From: Pelagophyceae sp. CCMP2097
Taxonomy: Eukaryota > Sar > Pelagophyceae
Assembly: GCA_026770575.1 (NCBI GenBank)
Contig: MU657590.1
Span: 10,340 to 23,606 of the forward strand
Length of the DNA: 13,267 bases
Direction: 5' to 3'
Part shown: positions 6,855-13,267 of the stretch, in pieces
How the letters are laid out: each line of letters begins with the position of its first letter
How positions within the stretch are numbered: the first letter of the stretch is position 1
Notes under the pieces: model-generated
What the model was told of the DNA's origin: nothing
The model's database searches: none
What the model saw: the letters and a program-made list of their open reading frames with translations, nothing else
Position numbers and translations under genes: made by a program

Positions 6855-8483
6855 ATGCGACTCCTCTGGGCGAGCCTCGCCTTGGGAATTGCAACGGCCG
6901 ACTCTGACGCGGCGGCCCCGACGGCCCTCGCCATCGAGGAGCAGTCGAACAGCAACATGCTCGCGCGCATGTGAGCGTGCTCCCTCGCGTCACCTTTTCC
7001 GCGGTCCTTTGATCGCGCCAGCCTGCAGGTTTGGCGCCACGAGGCGCGACGAGCTCGCGAGCGACAGCGCCGTCGAGCCGGAAGCTTTTGAGCCGGAAGC
7101 CGTCGAACCGGCCGTCGAATCAGCCGCTTTCGAGCCAGTCGCCGTCGAACCGGAAATCTTCGAGCCGGCCGCCGTCACCGACGTCGTCGAGCCAGCCGTC
7201 GAACCGCCCATAGTTGAACCACCTAGAGTCGAACCGGCCGTCGTCGAACAAGTTGGGTCGGCGCACGCGTCGCTGCGACTGAAGCCTCGCGTCGTCTCGC
7301 TGAACATTATGGTCGCGGGCCTCTCCGGCCTTGGAAAAACTACCACCTGCAACATGCTCTTCGACTCGTGGACCCAGGGCCTGCCCGCGCCGCCTAAGGG
7401 GTCGAAGAGAACCGGCGAGTCCACGAAGCACGTCGACGTCTCGCGCTGCTTCGAACGCTTCGACGAAAAGGCCAACACGCTCCTCCGCGTGCGCGTAATA
7501 GACACCCCCGGCTTCGGCAACAACATCGATAACAAGGACGCCGTGCGGTGCGTTTGATTGCACTGAAGCGCATCGGAGCCCGTCCAATGTAGGCCCATTT
7601 CCGCGTTTGTTGAAAAGTGCCGCGCGGAGCAGTTCGACGCGCAAATGGCCGCGCGGCCTTCCGAAGAGGCCGAGTCCTTTGACGCCTTGGTGCACGTCTG
7701 CCTCTACTTCCTCTCGCCGCACCGTTTTTTGGAGATTGACCGGCACTTTTTGAAGCAAGTGCAGCACGATGTCGCGGTGGTCCCCATCATCGCGAAATCG
7801 GACACCCTCACAGACGACGAGATCCGCGAGTTCCGCAAGATGGTCGTCGCCGCGTTTGCCAAGGCGGGCATCGAAGTCTACGACTTTGACGGCGGCGGGT
7901 CCGGGTCGATCGAGGAGCAGACGGTGCCGCAGGCATCGTTCTTCGACCGGAAGACGACGCGCGGCCGCGAGCCGGGCGAGCCTTTGGCCATCGTCGCGCG
8001 TGACGGCTTATATCCGTGGGGGGCCGCGCGCGTGTACGATCGAGGCCATAGCGACTTTGCGATGCTCAAGGACATCCTACTTTCGCACCAGACGGAAATG
8101 CTCGTCGAGCACGCCAAGACGCGCTACGCTGTCTACCGCGCGCGGCGCATCCGCAGAAGGGCCGTCGCTGACTTTGCCTGGCAGGTGGCCTTTGCCGCGA
8201 TTCTAGTGAACGCGCTGCCGCAGTCCGTCTCAAAGGGGGTCGCCGACGTTGTCAGGCCTGCTTTGATGGTGCGTCGATCGACGGCTTCGTGCTCCCGTCG
8301 ACGGGGGGCACTTCCGAGACGCTATCCCATCGCCAGGTGCTGGCCCGCGCCGTTTCGGCGCTCGTTTCAAAGCTCCGGCGACGCCCGGTGGACGTCCCGG
8401 CGGCCGCGCCGTGGGAACTGCCGCCGCCGGTGCCGAAGACGCGCCGCTTCTTCAAACCGGCCCCCATCAGACGCAAGAGGTAG
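6855..8483 (+). CDS. Septin GTPase, four exons, with N-terminal signal-like sequence
   Basis: Septins bind GTP and polymerise into filaments at membranes and division sites. Exons: 6855-6970, 7029-7547, 7593-8205, 8256-8483, giving 491 residues; every join keeps frame. Exon 1 encodes MRLLWASLALGIATADS, which resembles a signal peptide, followed by an acidic linker with Val-Glu-Pro repeats. The GTPase domain has G1 GLSGLGKTT (7318-7344), G3 DTPGFG (7501 on), G4 AKSD (7792-7803), VCLYFLSPH, and the septin-specific YPWG (8011-8022), followed by HSDFAMLKDILLSHQTEML and YRARRIR. Intron 2 splits the codon in DAVR|PISAFVE and is certain, because it restores the septin frame. The tail is Pro-rich and basic (WELPPPVPKTRRFF) with no coiled coil. 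The intron 3 donor could be 8185 instead of 8206, which would remove seven residues. The GTPase identification is secure; the signal peptide depends on the exon 1 choice. Confidence 0.92.
6971..7028 (+). other. Septin intron 1 (58 nt)
   Basis: GTGAGC donor and CCTGCAG acceptor. Removing it joins CGC-AT to G-TTT in phase 2 and connects the signal-like exon to the repeat linker. It contains a TGA across the donor and stops in the exon 1 frame. Confidence 0.75.
7080..7255 (+). repeat. Val-Glu-Pro coding minisatellite in the septin linker
   Basis: A roughly 15-bp unit based on GTCGAACCG/GAGCCG is repeated about a dozen times with substitutions. It encodes a stretch alternating (A/F)-x-V-E-P and E-P-x-x-x-E-P, acidic and proline-rich, between the signal-like exon and the GTPase domain. 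Such a stretch is probably disordered or extended. Confidence 0.75.
7548..7592 (+). other. Septin intron 2 (45 nt)
   Basis: GTGCGT donor, AATGTAG acceptor. It contains an in-frame TGA right after the donor, and its removal exactly restores the septin reading frame in phase 2. It sets the local intron model. Confidence 0.93.
8206..8255 (+). other. Septin intron 3 (50 nt)
   Basis: GTGAAC donor and GTTGTCAG acceptor, phase 0. Splicing moves from the GTPase frame into the downstream frame that ends at TAG 8481-8483. An alternative donor, CAG|GTGGCC at 8185, is also in phase 0 and would give 71 nt. Confidence 0.6.
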
Positions 8484-8662
8484 CCGCAGTGGCTCACTGT
8501 TTGTCGCACGCCGGCAAGGAGGCGGCCGTATTGCTTCGCCCCGCTCGGTGTGCAATTGCCCCGCCCCGCGCGGTGTGGGCGCGGACCTCGTACACGCGCT
8601 TCCAATCTCTTAAAATCGTCCTTTCTCCGGCCGCTTGCTTGGTCCCGAGCAGCAGAAACACC

Positions 8663-9138
8663 AATGGATGTCACTCGCCGGCGCGTCGCGGCGCGCCGCG
8701 ACAGTCGCCGACAGTCGCCGAGTGCCGCCGAGTGCCACAGGCGGCGCAGAGCGTCCCGGAGCGCCCCAGAGCGTCACAGGCGTCACAGAGCGTCGCAGAT
8801 CGCCTGAGTTATGTTAAACTTTAGGCGTGATTATCTCAGCGCGGACCTCGTCTGCGGAGCTAAATAAGACGGAACTTGAAAGGTCGCGGCTAGGCGCGTT
8901 GACTCTATCAAACAGTTTGTCTTAATTCGAGAATCGTGATTTGAGAAGCGGGTCTACCGGCGACGAATAAAGTTGCTTTAAAGAAAGTTTTAACAAACAT
9001 TTACAAATTTGTCGCAGAATGTCGCAGTCGTCGCAGAGTGTAGCAGGCGCCGCAGAGCGTCGCAGAGCGCCGACGACAGTCGGCGACTGCCGCTGACTGT
9101 CGCGCCGCGACGCGACGCGCCGGCAAGTGACATCCAAT
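8663..9138. mobile_element. Element D: non-autonomous inverted-repeat transposon
   Basis: The body is 8666-9135 (470 bp). The ends are inverted copies that start GGATGTCACT at 8666 and match the complement of 9080-9135 at about 50 of 56 positions. AAT flanks both sides (8663-8665 and 9136-9138) as a likely 3-bp target duplication. Inside each end lie short GC-rich repeats of the CAGAGCGTCG type. The core contains copy 2 of the 145-bp repeat. There is no transposase frame, so it must depend on proteins encoded elsewhere. The superfamily is not recognised. Confidence 0.75.
8813..8956 (+). repeat. 145-bp dispersed repeat, copy 2 (inside element D)
   Basis: The same orientation and sequence as 6583-6727, with one single-base gap and many C-to-T type differences. 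It forms the centre of element D, whereas copy 1 has no D-type ends. This suggests that D picked up the sequence, or that the sequence was inserted into D. Confidence 0.8.
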
Positions 9139-9225
9139 ATTTTCACGCCAGTCTAATGAAATAGACAATAGACAGGTTCACTTTATTTAACTTGTTCGGA
9201 ACTCGTTCAGAAAATGACAAATACA

Positions 9226-9312
9226 CAGTTCAGAACAGTTCTGAACTGGTTAAAAAGGCCGAAATGAGAACTCAGAGTTCAGTTTAACCAGTTCAGAACT
9301 AGTTCTGAACTG
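9226..9312. repeat. Paired palindromes able to form a large hairpin
   Basis: A 23-base palindrome with one central unpaired A occupies 9226-9248, and a perfect 24-base palindrome occupies 9289-9312. The two are also complementary to each other, including flanking GGTTAAA/TTTAACC, so they could form one long stem with a loop of about 30 nt. They belong to the subterminal part of element A. Confidence 0.8.
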
Positions 9313-9483
9313 AGAAAACCCGCGTCCTCCTCCCGCGTCGCCCTCGGCGCCGGCGCGGGGGCCAAAGGGTTTGCCATCCTCGTCACCGTCAAGCAGCGAC
9401 CCGCAAATGTGGCTGTCTCAATTGTTCAAAACATTAAAAGTAACTTTAGTGAGGATTTGTTCAAATCCAGATCAGGTTCGAAA

Positions 9484-9545
9484 TGCCGCCGGTGGGATTC
9501 GAACCGGCTCACCTAGATTTCGATGGGACGTGACTGCAATCGCCA
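9484..9545 (-). ncRNA. tRNA-derived fragment with pol III B box
   Basis: On the minus strand GGTTCGAATCC (9495-9505) is a perfect tRNA T-loop/B-box sequence followed by CACCGGCGGCA, which looks like a T-stem and acceptor end of a Ser/Leu-type tRNA. The T-stem does not pair correctly and I find no matching 5' acceptor strand, D arm or A box, so this is a decayed tRNA or SINE remnant inside element A, not a working tRNA. Confidence 0.45.
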
Positions 9546-9654
9546 AAATAAAGATTATAAAATGCCGTCGCCTCCGGGGCTGAACTCAAAGTGCAAATAC
9601 GATTTCTGAACTCTTCTGAACTAACGCCTCAACTCGCATTTGCGTACGAGTTCT

Positions 9655-10119
9655 GAACTGTTTTTTTGCCAAGTGGGGGGGCACAGTAGGGGCAAAATGC
9701 TTGTAAGTGGGTGGGTGGACCCTCCTTCCTGGCCCTCTGTGGCTTTTGAAAGTGGGTGGGTACCCCCCCCTAAGAGGCCCCTTCGCTGGAATAGGCCCAG
9801 CTGCGTCCAACAGGGGCTCCCTGCTCTTCGCAGCGTCCATAAACGCTGGGACACCCGCCGCCGATGCCCCTCCGCCACTCAAGCGCACGCGCCGCGAAGG
9901 TCCCCGGGCCCCGACGACGCGAACACACCGCCTCGAGAGAGCCCACAGCTGTATCACCCGCTAGTTTACCGAGGCTAAAAAAGTGCGTGCCTCGATGGCT
10001 CGGCTCGTCAAGTGGGTGGGTACCCCCTCCTCAGAGGCCCTCCTGGCCTCGTAAAAGTGGGTGGGTCCCCCCTCCTAGTTGCCCCTACTGTCCCCCCCCA
10101 CTTGGCAAAAAAACAGAAC
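9655..10119. mobile_element. Element C: small transposon nested in element A
   Basis: The body is 9659-10115 (457 bp), beginning TGTTTTTTTGCC and ending GGCAAAAAAACA. The 37-bp terminal repeats (9659-9695, 10079-10115) match at 36 positions. GAAC occurs directly outside both ends (9655-9658, 10116-10119) as a 4-bp target duplication. Inside, the motif AAGTGGGTGGGT occurs four times in direct orientation, two copies near each end (about 9703, 9751, 10010, 10056), followed by C-runs and AGAGGCC. No transposase is encoded. The G/C-run ends and 4-bp duplication do not match a family I can name confidently. Confidence 0.82.
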
Positions 10120-10335
10120 GCTGGTAAAATAAAGTGAACCTGTCTAATAGGCAAGTTCACTTTTCCCAACCAGTTTCAAACTCGGGTTCAGGCGATATTT
10201 TGAAACACTTTATCGAGTTAGAGCCAAGCCGACTGTACTGCGCGCATCTCCTTCTCTGGCCGATGCGCCCTGCGCGCTCAGATCCGTTAGACACGATGAA
10301 GGAAAATGTAACTTAACGGCATTATAAATTTGCAT

Positions 10336-10650
10336 TTAACGGCGAGGTAACGGTCGAACTGCCGGGGGGAACGCGTCGTACAGCGCCCGCTGCGCTGCAG
10401 TGCCCGCGGCGAGCGCGGCGTCGACGCGGCGCGCCAGCGCCGCGAGGGGGAGCGAGTTGGACGCAGCGTCGGGATGTCGGGGGGCAGCGCCGCGAGCGCG
10501 GCCGCGATGGCCCCGCGCGCGCCGCGGGCGAAGCACAGGGACGCGGCGCGTGCTGCGTCGCCGCGCGGGTCGGCGTGCCGCAGCGCGCGGCGCGCGCCGG
10601 CGAGCTCGCGTCCAGCGCCGAGTGGACACGAGCGCACGCCCGCGCGCGGG
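10336..10650 (-). pseudogene. Possible captured, frameshifted coding fragment in element B
   Basis: The minus strand of this GC island reads as Ala/Arg-rich protein in one frame (HADPRGDAARAASLCFARG through AALAALPPDIP, upstream part). It then continues in another frame (NSLPLAALARRVDAALAAG, QRALYDAFPPAVRPLP) to a stop at about 10336. A frameshift around 10465-10480 would join them. No family is recognised; chance open frames in GC-rich DNA remain possible. Confidence 0.3.
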
Positions 10651-11291
10651 CGAGGTAGCAAAAGACGTCCGTTCAACTTCTTCTTTTCCTGTTGTGCAAG
10701 GTCATCAAACACAATTGCACGAGTTTCCAACCAGTTTGAAACCTCAGTTCTCATGTTCCTCTACGTCCGAACACACAATAAAGATCTATCTTTTTCGTCC
10801 TTTAGACGTGCCGACACTTTGCCACTTTTTGCTCGTGGGACATAGGGATCTTGGCGCCCGACTCGGATGGGGCCCGGGCCGTCGGCGGCGGGCCCGGAGG
10901 GTCCCTGGCTGTGGCGCTGTAGAAGGACGCGCTCGCCGGGCGCGTGTAGCGATTTTTATCGGCGGTTTGGGGCCTCGGTCGGCTTTGGTGGCACCCTCGC
11001 GGGTCGTTCCGAGCCCTGCAACTGCGGCGCTTCGGCCAGTGGGGCCGCGCATGGCCCATCCCGAGGCCCGGGCGAGCTCACAGGGTTAAAGACGCGCGAA
11101 AAAAACGACCGTGCCGGCACGCGCGACCGCGGCCTGGACCTGCCCTGCTGCGGCACGGGTATGCTGCTGAGATAGCGCGTGGAGCGGGACTCTCGTGCTG
11201 GACACGTTTTCCTTTTTCCTTTTTCTTTTGTTAGTCTTACTGATAATCTACTTTAGCGCCGGCGGCAAAAAGGCACAGACGGAGGAAAGGA

Positions 11292-11308
11292 CCCAGGCTT
11301 TGCCTGGG
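11292..11308. repeat. Perfect 7-bp hairpin
   Basis: CCCAGGC-TTT-GCCTGGG. A small stable stem-loop inside element B. Confidence 0.6.
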
Positions 11309-11474
11309 CCGCGACGCGGTACATCCACATCCCGAACGAGCCCGATTGAGCAGCCTACGCCACCGCACCCCAAAAGGCTTCCCCGACGAACACGACCAAA
11401 GTGCCAAAGTGCCTAGCGCCCCGTACTTGCATGAGGGGGTCAAGCGCAAAGCGCACAAACCACTCCCGCGGCAT

Positions 11475-11502
11475 GGCACCCGGACCCTCTGGTCCGGGAG
11501 CC
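11475..11502. repeat. 11-bp hairpin with one mismatch
   Basis: CCCGGACC and GGTCCGGG pair around a CTCT loop, extended by GGC/GCC after one A-A mismatch. It lies in the 3' part of element B. Confidence 0.6.
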
Positions 11503-11656
11503 AGCCTTTGGAACCGACTAGTCAGGCACACCCTCTTGGGCCACAGCCCCACTCAGGGTGGATCTTAAGCAAGCAACCTGTTTCCAACCAGTTCGACGCA
11601 ATTACGCGGGTTTCCGACCAGTTTTAAAACCAGTTGAAAAAGTGAACTTGTCTAAT

Positions 11657-12009
11657 GGTTCGAGGTACACAGCGACGCAATTATCCACATTAGAGAGCTT
11701 TAGCTCAAATAAAAATCCTATCGAATCCACACCCTATTAAATTAAATCCCGTTAAAAGCCCGTTGATATAGTTAACTTGCCTGCACTTTCAGTCCAACGG
11801 AACCACGTACGAGTTTCATTACGCGGGCCCAAATCAAACTCGGCCCGAGGGCACCCCCGAGGCACCCCAGCCGACTCCCCTCCCGAAATCGATGGTGCGC
11901 AGTCAGCGAGCCCATGCGCATACGCCCGTCGATTTTCCGCATGGTGGGTCGACTCTAGCGGAATCGGCGTTTGGGGTCCTTGTGTTCGAGTTCGCATCAC
12001 CCCGGGTCG
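11657..12009. other. Non-coding spacer
   Basis: AT-rich at first (11680-11780), then mixed composition. It follows the AAT after element B and precedes the 3' end of the unknown minus-strand gene. No gene or clear repeat is seen. Confidence 0.4.
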
Positions 12010-12963
12010 TCAGAAGCCGCCTCGCAGGCGCGGCGTCGGTTGGTTGCGGGCGCCTGCGCGCAGTTCACGCCGGTTGCCGGCGCGCGGCGGGTCACGCAAT
12101 GGCCCGAGCGCATGCTCCTCGCGCGTCCTCCGATGCCACGTCGCTGCTGCCCAAGGGGTTGCCACAACGCGAAACAAAGTGCGGGCCGGATGGTAGCCGT
12201 CGAGCGAGTACGTGACGCCGCCGACGGCTTTGGCGGCGTAGGGGGCGCAGAGGTCCAACTCCCAGAGGCCCGGCGCCGGCGGCGCGGCGACGTGGGACGC
12301 CGTCGGTGCGCGGCGCATGTTGGCGACACGCACTGGGTGCGTGTCAAAGCCGAAGTCGCCGAGGCCGTCGATGGGCTTGAGGCCGTAGGGCGCTGCCGTC
12401 TCCGCCGCGGCCTTGGCGGTGGCGTGGGGGCCGTAGATGCCGAAGAGCGTCGCGGCCTCAATGGGCATTCCGGGCGCCGTTTGCGCGGCTTTGGCGCCAA
12501 ACGCCGTTTGTGCGGCTTTGCGCGACGGCCACGGAGCGGCGGTGTTGCCGCCGGCGTAGAGCGCGGCATAGTCGTTCGCGTCGTCGGCGTCGCGCAGGAA
12601 CGGAGCGCCTCCGAGCGCGAAACTGCGAAGCGACGCCGCGCGGAGCTCGGCGGTCGACCAAGCCGGGCCCTGGAGGGCGGCCGCCCCCGTTTGGGAGAGC
12701 AGCGTAAGGGCGGCGAGGGCGGCGCGGGGCCGCGGGTGGGCGTGAGGCCGCCGGCGGTCGGAGGCCGGCGGTTGGGTCGTCTCGGGCGGCGACGTCGTCG
12801 ATGGCGAGGCGGCCGGCGGTGGGCCGTCGTGGGAGTCGTAAAGCTGCGCCGTCACGTCGAGAGTGAGGGTCCAGAATGAGCCGAATTTGTCGAGCTTGAT
12901 CGGCTCGCCGTACGGCGACAGGATAAAAGCGCCGTGGACGAGGTTGCCATCCCTGTCGCACAA
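12010..12963 (-). CDS. Unrecognised long open frame, probably an exon
   Basis: About 317 residues, Ala/Pro-rich, ending at TGA 12010-12012. The frame is also open upstream to at least about 13060 (LAHDLTESLLSTSSEARRPLLCDRDGNLVHG), so the 5' boundary is unknown and may be a splice site; no convincing ATG was found near 12963. Visible parts, N to C: GNLVHGAFILSPYGEPIKLDKFG and WTLTLDVTAQLYDSHDG, which look globular; a Pro/Ser/Thr-rich linker; then NDYAALYAGGNTAAPW, a KAAQTA duplication, and YGLKPIDGLGDFGFDTHPVRV through LWELDLCAPYAAKAVGGVTYSLDGYHPARTLFRV. The last 45 residues become Arg-rich and may be beyond a missed intron. No family or membrane segment is recognised. No function is proposed. 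Confidence 0.5.
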   Translation of the reverse strand: MCDRDGNLVHGAFILSPYGEPIKLDKFGSFWTLTLDVTAQLYDSHDGPPPAASPSTTSPPETTQPPASDRRRPHAHPRPRAALAALTLLSQTGAAALQGPAWSTAELRAASLRSFALGGAPFLRDADDANDYAALYAGGNTAAPWPSRKAAQTAFGAKAAQTAPGMPIEAATLFGIYGPHATAKAAAETAAPYGLKPIDGLGDFGFDTHPVRVANMRRAPTASHVAAPPAPGLWELDLCAPYAAKAVGGVTYSLDGYHPARTLFRVVATPWAAATWHRRTREEHALGPLRDPPRAGNRRELRAGARNQPTPRLRGGF

Positions 12964-13267
12964 TAGGGGTCGCCGGGCTTCGGAGCTGGTGGATAAGAGG
13001 GATTCGGTGAGGTCGTGGGCGAGGGTAGGTCGGTCGTGGGCGAGGGTAGTCAGTTCGGAGGGGTCCCGTGGAGGGCGCGACGGGCGATGGAAGGTGTTTA
13101 GAATCTCCGTCCGGGACGGGCTGGTTGTAATGTTTGTCCGGGACGGACCGTTTGATGGGCTGCGATCGCGATGCCACTCGGACTTGTGGCGTCACGACTT
13201 GGGTGGCGTCCGTTGCGCGCGCGCCGCGACCGGCTCAAAGCGTTGTCCTCGTCGCGTTGTCCCTAGT
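12964..13267. other. Window end, possible continuation of the unknown gene
   Basis: The minus-strand frame of the gene to the left stays open into this stretch, which contains a direct repeat of about 17 bp encoding TLAHD twice (near 13018-13052). Beyond about 13060 no coding signal is clear. GTCCGGGACGG occurs twice, near 13110 and 13137. Confidence 0.35.

Larger units (their letters stand above)
9167..10148. mobile_element. Element A: inverted-repeat transposon carrying nested element C
   Basis: The body is 9170-10145 (976 bp, about 515 bp without element C and its extra target copy). The terminal repeats AGACAGGTTCACTTTATTT (9170-9188 and the complement at 10127-10145) match at all 19 positions. 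AAT lies on both sides (9167-9169 and 10146-10148). The interior holds strong palindromes (9226-9312), a GC-rich patch, a tRNA-like B box (9495-9505) and many GTTCAGAAC motifs. It has no coding frame of note. Confidence 0.65.
10149..11656. mobile_element. Element B: larger inverted-repeat element abutting element A
   Basis: The body is 10149-11653 (about 1.5 kb). The ends AGGCAAGTTCACTTTT (10149-10164) and the complement of 11638-11653 match at 15 of 16 positions and belong to the same family as the ends of element A. AAT precedes it (10146-10148, shared with A) and follows it (11654-11656). Near both ends, and once internally (about 10725), occurs TTTCCAACCAGTTT-like sequence. The interior has two GC-rich islands (about 10345-10660 and 10850-11180) separated by AT-rich DNA. 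No intact transposase frame is visible. Confidence 0.6.

Noticed and set aside
6646..7028. Septin N-terminus read continuously from an ATG at 6646
   Set aside because: It runs through the 145-bp repeat and an Arg/Ser-rich non-protein-like stretch. The spliced exon 6855-6970 gives a sensible leader and exact frame joining.
8690..9130. CRISPR-like array from repeated CAGAGCGTCG motifs
   Set aside because: The repeats are short, irregular, contiguous and mirrored at both ends of element D, with no unique spacers.
10127..10164. Hairpin AAAGTGAAC...GTTCACTTT that could be read as a terminator
   Set aside because: It is the junction of the inverted ends of elements A and B, not a terminator; the DNA is eukaryotic.
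10853..10870. TGGCGCCCGACTCGGAT resembles a retrotransposon primer-binding site for a Lys-type tRNA
   Set aside because: No pair of long terminal repeats flanks it and no gag or pol frame follows. The motif is plausible by chance in GC-rich DNA within element B.
11195..11416. Open frame starting at a CTG with a hydrophobic run (FSFFLFLLLVLLIIYF)
   Set aside because: The hydrophobic run comes from a T-rich tract inside a transposon, there is no ATG, and the remainder is unstructured.

Overview
The window looks like nuclear DNA of a GC-rich unicellular eukaryote, most likely a microalga; a stramenopile alga is my guess, not a demonstrated fact. Reasons: the genes are monocistronic and separately oriented; two of them are interrupted by very short spliceosomal-type introns (45-68 nt, often GTGCGT or GTGAGC at the donor and TAG or CAG at the acceptor); a septin occurs beside a chloroplast-type RelA/SpoT homologue; and the intergenic DNA carries small inverted-repeat transposons.

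Layout. 370-1107 (+): intronless 2-oxoglutarate/Fe(II) oxygenase of the isopenicillin N synthase-like group. 1609-3244 (-): a GDP-fucose O-fucosyltransferase-like secretory glycosyltransferase in at least five exons, convergent with the oxygenase. 3544-5277 (-): main exon of a RelA/SpoT homologue (degenerate HD domain, intact-looking ppGpp synthetase, TGS-like tail), with a probable upstream exon at about 5370-5900. 6855-8483 (+): a four-exon septin GTPase with a predicted N-terminal signal sequence and a Val-Glu-Pro repeat linker. It is divergent from the RelA/SpoT gene across about 950 bp.

From 8484 to about 11656 I find no convincing host gene. This stretch is a cluster of non-autonomous DNA transposons: element D (8666-9135, 56-bp inverted ends), element A (9170-10145), element C nested inside A (9659-10115, 37-bp inverted ends, GAAC duplication), and element B (10149-11653), which abuts A. 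D, A and B are all flanked by AAT. A 145-bp repeat occurs once just upstream of the septin and once in the core of element D. 12010 to about 13050 (-) holds a long open frame of unknown function.

The genes do not form a pathway or operon; they are unrelated housekeeping or cell-biology genes. The most notable points are the synthetase-only RelA/SpoT homologue, the septin with a signal sequence, the uniform tiny introns, and the ordered, nested insertion history of the transposon cluster. All motif calls were made by eye without database searches.
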